Source: Bacillota bacterium (GTDB taxonomy: Bacteria; Bacillota; Clostridia; Peptostreptococcales; Anaerovoracaceae). From it: a stretch of 12,685 nt of DNA. The DNA lies in the NCBI GenBank assembly GCA_017523605.1, contig JAFWVZ010000258.1, positions 1-12,685 of the forward strand, written 5' to 3'. The notes below the pieces were generated by a model. The model was given only the letters and a program-made list of their open reading frames with translations, ran no database searches and was not told the DNA's origin. Numbering within the stretch: position 1 is the first letter of the stretch; every line of letters begins with the position of its first letter. The translations under genes and the position numbers were made by a program. This document shows, in pieces, positions 1 through 5,010 of this stretch.

Positions 1-331
1 CGAACCAGTTTTCCTTCTGGATCCTCTCAGCCATATCTTCCGCGCCTACGAAGTCCGCGCCTGCGGCCTCTGCTTCGTGGACCTTCTCGCCCTTTGCGAA
101 CACGAGGACCTTCTTGGTCTTACCGGTTCCGTTGGGGAGAACGATCGCGCCTCTGATCTGCTGATCGGCGTGTCTTCCGTCGAGTCCCATCTTGAAGTGG
201 GCTTCAACGGTCTCGTCGAACTTGGCTGTTGCTGTCTTGATGACGAGCTCGAATGCCTTGTCGACATCGTACAGCTCAGCTCTGTCTACGAGCTTGGCTG
301 CTTCCTGGTACTTTTTGCCTCTCTTGGCCAT
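1..331 (-). CDS. rplA: 50S ribosomal protein L1, N-terminal 110 residues (cut by window edge)
   Basis: L1 is a primary 23S rRNA-binding protein of the large-subunit L1 stalk, which helps release deacylated tRNA from the E site; in many bacteria it also represses translation of its own rplK-rplA mRNA. The visible protein starts MAKRGKKYQEAAKLVDRAEL and contains the conserved stretches FDETVEAHFKMGLD and RGAIVLPNGTGK, typical of the L1 N-terminal domain. The start at 331 is fixed by a perfect AAGGAGGT ribosome binding site at 337-344. The frame stays open to base 1, so the C-terminal half lies outside the window. It follows rplK by 45 bases and is the last visible gene of the rpmG-secE-nusG-rplK-rplA operon. 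The identification is firm. Confidence 0.97.
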   Translation of the reverse strand, partial: MAKRGKKYQEAAKLVDRAELYDVDKAFELVIKTATAKFDETVEAHFKMGLDGRHADQQIRGAIVLPNGTGKTKKVLVFAKGEKVHEAEAAGADFVGAEDMAERIQKENWF

Positions 332-376
332 TTTTTACCTCCTTGTGGTACTAGCGGCTTTTAAGCCTCCCACCTG

Positions 377-802
377 TTACTCCTGGACAGTGATGCCCAT
401 GCTTCTTGCTGTTCCCTTGATCATCTCCGTAGCAGTATCTACGTTTGCTGCGTTGAGATCCGGCATCTTGGTCTGCGCGATCTCTCTTGCCTGAGCTGCG
501 GTGATGGTGCCTACCTTCTTCTTGTTAGGCTCACCGGAACCGGACTCCAGACCTGCCGCTTTCTTGATCAGGACCGCTGCCGGAGGAGTCTTCGTTACGA
601 ACGTGAAACTCTTGTCCGCATAAACGGTGATGACCACGGGGATTATCATTCCCGCGTCGTTCTGGGTCTTGGCATTGAACTGCTTGCAGAAGTCCATGAT
701 GTTGATGCCCTTCTGTCCGAGCGCCGGTCCTACCGGGGGTGCCGGAGTGGCCTTGCCTGCAGGGATCTGAAGCTTTACATAGCCGTCAATTTTTTTTGCC
801 AT
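377..802 (-). CDS. rplK: 50S ribosomal protein L11
   Basis: L11 binds the GTPase-associated centre of 23S rRNA and takes part in elongation-factor turnover and RelA activation. The protein is 141 residues, the usual length. The N-terminal domain carries the diagnostic APPVGPALGQKGINIMDFCK at 21-40. The C-terminal rRNA-binding domain (about 75-141) has the conserved KTPPAAVLIKKAAG segment and ends NVDTATEMIKGTARSMGITV-type. The start at 802 has an AAAGGAG site just upstream. Codons 3-5 form a run of eight A (bases 790-797, complement), a possible slippage site. A 15-bp palindrome lies directly upstream of the ribosome binding site. rplK is followed by rplA and preceded by nusG with a 63-base gap. 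Confidence 0.98.
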   Translation of the reverse strand: MAKKIDGYVKLQIPAGKATPAPPVGPALGQKGINIMDFCKQFNAKTQNDAGMIIPVVITVYADKSFTFVTKTPPAAVLIKKAAGLESGSGEPNKKKVGTITAAQAREIAQTKMPDLNAANVDTATEMIKGTARSMGITVQE

Positions 803-817
803 GGCTTTCTCCTTTCT

Positions 818-832
818 ATAGGACAGTCCTAT
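818..832. repeat. 15-bp palindrome in the rplK leader
   Basis: The sequence ATAGGAC-A-GTCCTAT is a perfect inverted repeat with 7-base arms and one central base. It sits in the nusG-rplK gap, immediately 5' of the rplK ribosome binding site on the minus strand. As RNA it could form a short 5-6 bp hairpin next to the Shine-Dalgarno sequence, so a role in rplK translation (for example L1 feedback or RNA processing) is possible. No U-tract follows, so it is not a terminator. The function is inference. Confidence 0.45.
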
Positions 833-865
833 TATTTTGTTTATTTAGTTGTATGATCCGCCTTA

Positions 866-1495
866 TCAGCCGATCTGATCTACCTGATCGAATTCCAGTT
901 CCACCGGAGTGGCCCTGCCGAACATGTCGACCTTTGCCCTGAGGGTCTGCTTGTCGGGATGAACGTCTTCCACAACACCGGTAAAGCCCTTGAAGGGACC
1001 GGATATGATCCTTATGGCATCGCCCACGTTTATGTTGAGGACGATGACGGTCTTCTCTATGCCCAGGCGCCTTACCTCTTCGTCTGTAAGAGGAATAGGC
1101 TCGGAACCTTCGCCTACGAATCCGGTAACGCCCTGAGTATTGCGCACCAGGTACCAGGACTCGTTGGTGACGATCATCTTTACTATTACATATCCCGGGA
1201 AGATCTTGCGGGTCTTTACGGTGCGGCCCGTCTCGGTAACTTCAACTCTGTCTTCCGTGGGAACTATGACGCTCAGGACCAGGTCCTGCATGCCTCTGTT
1301 CTCCACGAGCTTTTCCAGGTTGACCTTTACCTTGTTCTCGTGTCCGGAATAGGTATGTACTACGTACCACTTGGGCTCCTTGCTCCTTCTGAGGAAACCT
1401 GCGGGGATCTCGTCCCTTTCGCTGGCTATGGAATCAGCGGGAGCGGCCTCGGAACGTACTTCTTTTTCCTTATCGAGGATCTTTTCGTCAGACAT
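866..1495 (-). CDS. nusG: Transcription termination/antitermination factor NusG
   Basis: NusG binds RNA polymerase, suppresses or modulates pausing, and links transcription to Rho or to the ribosome through S10. The 209-residue protein has an acidic, probably disordered N-terminal extension (1-40), making it somewhat longer than the usual 175-185. The NGN domain begins at KWYVVHTYSGHENKVKVNLE (42-61) and contains RKIFPGYVIVKM (96-107) and the family motif NTQGVTGFVG (119-128). The C-terminal KOW domain spans about 157-205, with the core VGDAIRIISGPFKGFTGVV (157-175). The start at 1495 has GGAG a few bases upstream, overlapping the secE stop codon (TAGGAG), so translation of the two is probably coupled. 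The identification is firm. Confidence 0.97.
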   Translation of the reverse strand: MSDEKILDKEKEVRSEAAPADSIASERDEIPAGFLRRSKEPKWYVVHTYSGHENKVKVNLEKLVENRGMQDLVLSVIVPTEDRVEVTETGRTVKTRKIFPGYVIVKMIVTNESWYLVRNTQGVTGFVGEGSEPIPLTDEEVRRLGIEKTVIVLNINVGDAIRIISGPFKGFTGVVEDVHPDKQTLRAKVDMFGRATPVELEFDQVDQIG

Positions 1496-1504
1496 GTCCG
1501 TCTC

Positions 1505-1720
1505 CTACTTTACGATAAGTCCGAGCAGGAAAAGGAAGACCTCGTCGAGCAGCCAGAACAGTACGGCGAACGCCGCGCATACGATGATGACGACGAGCGT
1601 GTACTTATAAGTGTCTTTCTTGCTCGGCCAGGAGACCTTCTTCATTTCGCTGAAGACGCCCTTGAAGTAATCCTTGGCTCTTCCGAAAATGCCTTTTTTC
1701 TTTGCAACAGTTTCTGCCAT
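1505..1720 (-). CDS. secE: Preprotein translocase subunit SecE
   Basis: SecE is the small essential clamp subunit of the SecYEG protein-export channel in the cytoplasmic membrane. The protein has 71 residues, as expected for the short single-span form of Gram-positive bacteria. A basic N-terminus and amphipathic helix carry the signature EMKKVSWPSKKDT (25-37). One transmembrane helix follows (about 41-62), then a short hydrophobic tail. An AGGAAG ribosome binding site precedes the start at 1720. It lies 28 bases after rpmG and 9 bases before nusG, in the order conserved in most bacteria. Confidence 0.96.
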   Translation of the reverse strand: MAETVAKKKGIFGRAKDYFKGVFSEMKKVSWPSKKDTYKYTLVVIIVCAAFAVLFWLLDEVFLFLLGLIVK

Positions 1721-1748
1721 TGTAAGAAACTTCCTTTCGTTACTTGCG

Positions 1749-1916
1749 TTACTTGGTCTCTTTGTGGAGCGTTTCCTTCTTGCAGAACTTGCAGTACTTC
1801 ATAAGTTCGATGCGGTCCGGATCGTTCCTCTTGTTCTTGGTAGTGTTGTAATTTCTCTGTTTGCACTCTGTGCAGGCGAGCATCACTCTAACTCTGGCAC
1901 CAGTCTGCTTAGCCAT
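1749..1916 (-). CDS. rpmG: 50S ribosomal protein L33, zinc-ribbon form
   Basis: This 55-codon gene encodes MAKQTGARVRVMLACTECKQ followed by RNYNTTKNKRNDPDR and ending ETLHKETK. L33 is a small late-assembly protein near the ribosomal E site. Two CxxC pairs are present, CTEC (15-18) and CKFC (42-45), so this is the zinc-binding C+ form. The start at 1916 is supported by GGAGGTTTATT immediately upstream, the same ribosome binding site design used by nrfA in this window. It is the first gene of the operon with secE, nusG, rplK and rplA. No tRNA-Trp gene, often found between rpmG and secE in Gram-positive bacteria, is present here. Confidence 0.96.
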   Translation of the reverse strand: MAKQTGARVRVMLACTECKQRNYNTTKNKRNDPDRIELMKYCKFCKKETLHKETK

Positions 1917-2002
1917 AATAAACCTCCGTTATTTGATGCGAATATACGCTTTTTGGCGACATCCAAAATACACAATGCCCCTCTTAGGCATAGTGCGACT
2001 GA

Positions 2003-2035
2003 ATAAAAATACCACACGTAAATGTGGTATGTCAA
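2003..2035 (-). promoter_or_regulatory. Probable sigma-70 promoter of the rpmG-rplA operon
   Basis: On the minus strand a perfect -35 box TTGACA (2030-2035) is separated by 18 bases from TATTTT (2006-2011), a fair -10 match. Transcription would start near 1998, giving a leader of about 80 bases before rpmG. The upstream DNA is strongly A-rich on this strand, as expected for an UP element of a ribosomal promoter. The -35 box is clear; the -10 assignment is less so (TTTTAT at 2003-2008 is an alternative). Confidence 0.65.
2009..2030. promoter_or_regulatory. Perfect 8-bp inverted repeat in the promoter spacer (candidate operator)
   Basis: ATACCACA-CGTAAA-TGTGGTAT is a perfect inverted repeat with a 6-base centre. 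It fills almost exactly the space between the -35 and -10 boxes of the ribosomal-operon promoter, a position where a dimeric repressor, or a spacer-distorting activator of MerR type, would act. I do not recognise the half-site. The tetR-family gene lies just upstream, so autoregulation or cross-regulation is conceivable but unproven. Confidence 0.5.
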
Positions 2036-2038
2036 ACA

Positions 2039-2077
2039 TTTTTATGCTATTTTTTTCTCTTTTTTATGCTTTTTTTT
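2039..2077 (-). promoter_or_regulatory. Phased A-tracts upstream of the ribosomal promoter (UP-element-like)
   Basis: Four runs of A on the minus strand (T on the plus strand) lie at 2039-2043, 2050-2056, 2060-2065 and 2070-2077. Their centres are about 12, 9.5 and 11 bases apart, near one helical turn. Such phasing gives intrinsic curvature and a good binding surface for the RNA polymerase alpha C-terminal domains. They end four bases from the TTGACA box, as expected for an UP element of a highly expressed operon. Confidence 0.55.
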
Positions 2078-2080
2078 CTG

Positions 2081-2129
2081 CCGGGGCGCTCACCCACCAT
2101 ATATAGCGGTACGGGTGGGGCAAAAGCCC
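2081..2129. other. Structured GC-rich segment between tetR and the ribosomal promoter
   Basis: Two inverted repeats follow the tetR stop codon: GGGC-AAAA-GCCC (2118-2129), and CACCCACC (2091-2098) pairing with GGTACGGGTG (2108-2117) with a two-base bulge. Together they could fold into a compact structure at the 3' end of the yitT-tetR transcript. On the minus strand they are followed by A rather than U residues, so this does not look like a normal intrinsic terminator. It may be a 3'-end stabilising structure or only partial termination. Confidence 0.3.
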
Positions 2130-2135
2130 TAGAAA

Positions 2136-2714
2136 CTACTTGCAGAAACCCTTAAGAAGCGTTGGCATCACCTGTCCGGCGTAGCTGCAGAGCGAGTAAT
2201 CTCCGCTGCATATGCACCAGTCGTAGAGCAGCGCGCGCTCTAAAACGGCGTAAGCCTTTATGATGTCGTTTGCCGAGAGCTCGTCGCGGAACACGCCCTT
2301 GTCCTTGCCCTCTATGGCTATCTTCCTGAGGAGCTTGTAGTAGGTACGGTTGGTGTCCAGAAGGCTCCTGTCGGACTTGGATACAAGCTGCGAAGAAAGA
2401 AGCCTGCCCAGAAGATCCAGGGACACGGTGTTCTCTATCATGTAAAAGAGCTCGTGGTTGAGAAAGAGCAGCTTCTCCACCGGGCTCTGGTCCTCCGTAA
2501 GCAGGGGTTCCAGCCGGGTGTACTTTTCGTCGAAGAGTATTGACAGGGTGTTGAGCAGACCCTCCTTGCCGCTGAAATAGTGATAGAAGGAACCTTTGGA
2601 CGTATTCGAAGCCTCCACTATGTCGTCTATGGTGGTGTTCTCGTAGCCCTGCCTGTAGAAGAGTTCCCAGGCGGCGGACACTATGCTGTTCCTGGTGTTC
2701 CCCGTCTTTTTCAT
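2136..2714 (-). CDS. TetR/AcrR-family transcriptional regulator
   Basis: The 192-residue protein has the N-terminal helix-turn-helix of TetR repressors: RNSIVSAAWELFYRQGYENT (8-27), then TIDDIVEASNTSKGSFYHYF (28-47), the hallmark recognition-helix segment. The rest (about 55-192) is the variable helical ligand/dimer domain with the HELFYMIE and LERALLYDW helices; the ligand cannot be deduced. The region includes Cys168, Cys170 and Cys177 (CICSGDYSLC), which might sense metal or redox, but this is speculation. The start is four bases after the yitT stop codon and has only a weak ribosome binding site, pointing to translational coupling in a yitT-tetR operon. The likely targets are its own operon and perhaps neighbours. 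Confidence 0.9.
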   Translation of the reverse strand: MKKTGNTRNSIVSAAWELFYRQGYENTTIDDIVEASNTSKGSFYHYFSGKEGLLNTLSILFDEKYTRLEPLLTEDQSPVEKLLFLNHELFYMIENTVSLDLLGRLLSSQLVSKSDRSLLDTNRTYYKLLRKIAIEGKDKGVFRDELSANDIIKAYAVLERALLYDWCICSGDYSLCSYAGQVMPTLLKGFCK

Positions 2715-2718
2715 TCTG

Positions 2719-3582
2719 CTATTCCGTACGGAAGCCGCTTCCTATTATCTCCGAACTGGTGGTTATTATCGTAAAGGCCTGCGGATCTATGCGCTTTATG
2801 TGCTTCTGAAGGCGTATGGCCTCTCTTCTTCTGCATACGGTATGCAGCATGGCCTTTTCGTTATGTGTGTAGACGCCTTCGCCCTTTACCAGCGTGGCGC
2901 CGTGGTCCATCTCCGTAAGGATGAAGTTTATTATCTCGTCCGGCTTGTCCGTGATTATTACGAAGTACTTGCAGCTTCCGAAGCTCTCCAGCGCTACATC
3001 TATAAGGAACGTCATGCTCAAAAGTCCGAGCACGGAGTAGAGGCCGGTCTTGATCCCGAAGGTAAAGAACGATGCCGCGCTGATAAGTATGTCTACGATA
3101 AGCAGTGCCTTGCCTACGTCCATGGATGTATGCTTCTTGAGTATCAGCGCAAGAATGTCCGTGCCGCCGGAAGAAGCGTCCGCATGGAATATAAGAGCCT
3201 GGCCGATGCCGGTGAAGAGTATTGCCCATACAAGCTCCAGCAGAGGCTCGTCCGTAAAGGGCTTTTCCATGGGCCATACGACCTCCAGGATGTCCACGAC
3301 TCCGGAGTACAGCAGCGTGCAGTATATGGTCTTTATACCCAGACTCTTTCCCAGGACTATGAAGCCGATGATAAGCAGCAGCAGGTTGAGCGCCGTTACC
3401 CAGATGCCTACGCTGGCAGTGGTGTATTTGCCGAGTATTATTCCGACTCCGCCGACTCCTCCGGTAACGAAGCCGTTGGGAGACTTGAAGAAGTACAGAC
3501 TAAGCGCCATTATGACGGAGCCTGCCGTCATGAGTATGAAATCTTTAAATAATTTCTGCTTATTTATGTTCTTGATATCCAT
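2719..3582 (-). CDS. YitT-family membrane protein (DUF161 + DUF2179)
   Basis: This 287-residue protein belongs to the YitT/YqfU family, common in Bacillota; its transport or signalling function is not established. The first about 200 residues are the membrane domain, with some five to six hydrophobic helices and the conserved glycine motifs GFVTGGVGGVGI (37-48) and ASSGGTDI (136-143). The C-terminal about 75 residues form the cytoplasmic DUF2179 domain (TDKPDEIINFILTE at 211-224), ending GSGF (281-284) as usual for the family. The start at 3582 follows a GGAAGG site. A strong promoter lies 37 bases upstream, and the tetR gene follows after four bases. That pairing suggests the regulator responds to something linked to this protein. 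Confidence 0.9.
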   Translation of the reverse strand: MDIKNINKQKLFKDFILMTAGSVIMALSLYFFKSPNGFVTGGVGGVGIILGKYTTASVGIWVTALNLLLLIIGFIVLGKSLGIKTIYCTLLYSGVVDILEVVWPMEKPFTDEPLLELVWAILFTGIGQALIFHADASSGGTDILALILKKHTSMDVGKALLIVDILISAASFFTFGIKTGLYSVLGLLSMTFLIDVALESFGSCKYFVIITDKPDEIINFILTEMDHGATLVKGEGVYTHNEKAMLHTVCRRREAIRLQKHIKRIDPQAFTIITTSSEIIGSGFRTE

Positions 3583-3618
3583 TACCAGTAACTACCTTCC
3601 GGAGCAAAAGCCCGGCAC

Positions 3619-3647
3619 ATTATAACCGATGCGCAGAAAGGTTGCAA
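3619..3647 (-). promoter_or_regulatory. Sigma-70 promoter of yitT-tetR
   Basis: On the minus strand TTGCAA (3642-3647) is followed, after exactly 17 bases, by a perfect TATAAT (3619-3624). The start of transcription would be near 3612, leaving a leader of about 30 bases that holds a GGAAGG ribosome binding site and a small CCGG-based inverted repeat. No operator palindrome is obvious over the boxes. This is the best promoter match in the window. Confidence 0.8.
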
Positions 3648-3702
3648 CGGCAGAAATGCGTTTTAGAAAAGTTCGTTCCGGGAAAAGCAGGACGCCGGAC
3701 GA

Positions 3703-4926
3703 TCAGTTCCCGTCTGTCCCGATCTGCTCGAACTTTGCTCTTATGCTGGGGCTGTTCTTAGTAAGCTTCTTGATGCTCAGATCCTCCGCCTTGTTGTTCG
3801 CGAGCCTCAGGTTGTTCTCCGCTCCGGTGAGCGCGTCCTTTATCTTCTGGAGGTGTTCTATGGACTTGTCTATCTCGTCTATCGCCTTCTGGAACTTTTC
3901 GCTGGCGAGCCTGTAATTGCGGCCGAAAGCGTCCTTGAAGCGGTTCATCTCCTCCTCGAAGCGCGCAACGTCCATGTCCTGCTTCTTGACCAGCTCCAGC
4001 TGGGTCTGGTACTCGACGGACGACTGCGCCGCGTTGCGCAGCATAGTTATCATGGGTATGAAGAACTGCGGGCGGATGACGTACATCTTGGGATAGCGGT
4101 GCGAAACGTCCACGATGCCGGTGTTGTACAGATCGCTGTCTGGCTCCAGCATGCTTACCAGAACGGCGTACTCGCAGCCTTTTTCGTTCCTGTCCTTGTC
4201 CAGCTTCTTGAAAAAGTCTTCGTTCTTGTGCTTGGTGGCCGTCTCGTCGGCCTCGTTCTTCATCTCGAACATGATGGAGATGTACTGTAGTCCGTCCTCC
4301 GTAAAGTCGCGGAATATGTAGTCGCCCTTGGTGCCGGAGGAAGCGTCGTTGTCTTTTTCGAAGTACGTATTCCTGAAGCCGGTGGCGCGCAGTTTGTTGA
4401 ACTCGTTCTCGCAGTACTGCTCCAGGCTCTCTCCTATCATCTTGGTGGACAGGCTGAGCTTGAAGTTCTTGTAGCGCTCTATCAGTTCGTCCTTGTCCCT
4501 GAGCTTGATCTCGTAGCTTTCCTTAAGACCTTTTTCGCGGAGCTCGGCGCCTGTCCTGGCGTTCTCGATCTCGCCGGTCAGCTTAAGTATCTGAGCGTCC
4601 TTGTCGGCGAGCGCGGTCTTTACTGCAAGCTCTGATTCTGTACGGACGTTCTTAACGGCCAGCTCGGATTCCTTGCGCGCGGACTCCAGACGAAGCTGCA
4701 GCTCCGCTATGGCGCGGTCCTTTTCCGCGATGCTGTCCGACAGTTCCCTGCGGGTCTTCTCCTCCGCAAGCTCAAGCTCCGTGCCGCGGGCCTTTTCCAT
4801 CTCGCGCACTCTGTCCGCTATTGCCTTTTCGAATTCTTTGTCCCTTACCTGTTTGACTATCTCCGCGTAGCCCGATTCCTCCACTTGGAAGACGGTCCCG
4901 CACTTGGGGCATTTGATCTCCTGCAT
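3703..4926 (-). CDS. DUF2130 family protein: zinc-knuckle start, long coiled coil, nuclease-like core
   Basis: The 407-residue protein belongs to the DUF2130 family, whose role is not established. It opens with IKCPKCGTVFQV (4-15), a half zinc ribbon. A Glu/Lys/Ala-rich coiled coil runs from about 25 to 155 and contains the local repeat SELAVKNVRTESELAVKTA (87-105). A core of about 160-300 follows, with GESLEQYCENEFNKL (165-179), GTKGDYIFRDF (198-208) and ISIMFEMKNEAD (216-227). E166/E169, D202 and E221-x-K223 fit a PD-(D/E)xK nuclease arrangement as in RmuC-like proteins; this is my inference. A second coiled coil spans about 305-385. I chose the start at 4926, with AAAGGA upstream, over an in-frame ATG at 4980: the latter overlaps a TATAAT promoter box, and the CPKCG start is typical. 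Mobile-element or defence links are not visible. Confidence 0.8.
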   Translation of the reverse strand: MQEIKCPKCGTVFQVEESGYAEIVKQVRDKEFEKAIADRVREMEKARGTELELAEEKTRRELSDSIAEKDRAIAELQLRLESARKESELAVKNVRTESELAVKTALADKDAQILKLTGEIENARTGAELREKGLKESYEIKLRDKDELIERYKNFKLSLSTKMIGESLEQYCENEFNKLRATGFRNTYFEKDNDASSGTKGDYIFRDFTEDGLQYISIMFEMKNEADETATKHKNEDFFKKLDKDRNEKGCEYAVLVSMLEPDSDLYNTGIVDVSHRYPKMYVIRPQFFIPMITMLRNAAQSSVEYQTQLELVKKQDMDVARFEEEMNRFKDAFGRNYRLASEKFQKAIDEIDKSIEHLQKIKDALTGAENNLRLANNKAEDLSIKKLTKNSPSIRAKFEQIGTDGN

Positions 4927-4978
4927 CTTTCTGTCCTTTCGAATCCGTATAACTGCCTGGATCTTTTGTTTCAATTGC

Positions 4979-4984
4979 ATTATA
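4979..4984 (-). promoter_or_regulatory. Candidate -10 box (TATAAT) for the DUF2130 gene
   Basis: A perfect TATAAT on the minus strand lies about 50 bases before the chosen DUF2130 start and just after the adhesin stop codon. No good -35 box stands 16-18 bases upstream (the sequence there is TTATTC-like), so strength is uncertain. Its position argues against translation starting at the ATG at 4980. Confidence 0.45.
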
Positions 4985-5010
4985 CATCAAATGCCCCCAG
5001 GGAATAAACT

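Noticed and set aside
959..1804. 281-codon open frame on the plus strand
   Set aside because: It is antisense to nusG and secE, which are certain. The translation has no recognisable family, and the frame results from codon bias.
2683..3552. 289-codon plus-strand frame
   Set aside because: It lies fully antisense to yitT, has no plausible start signal or domain, and is Tyr/Arg-rich as shadow frames are.
4927..4980. Longer DUF2130 protein starting at 4980
   Set aside because: The ATG overlaps a TATAAT box and lacks a well-spaced ribosome binding site; the family starts at the CPKCG region.
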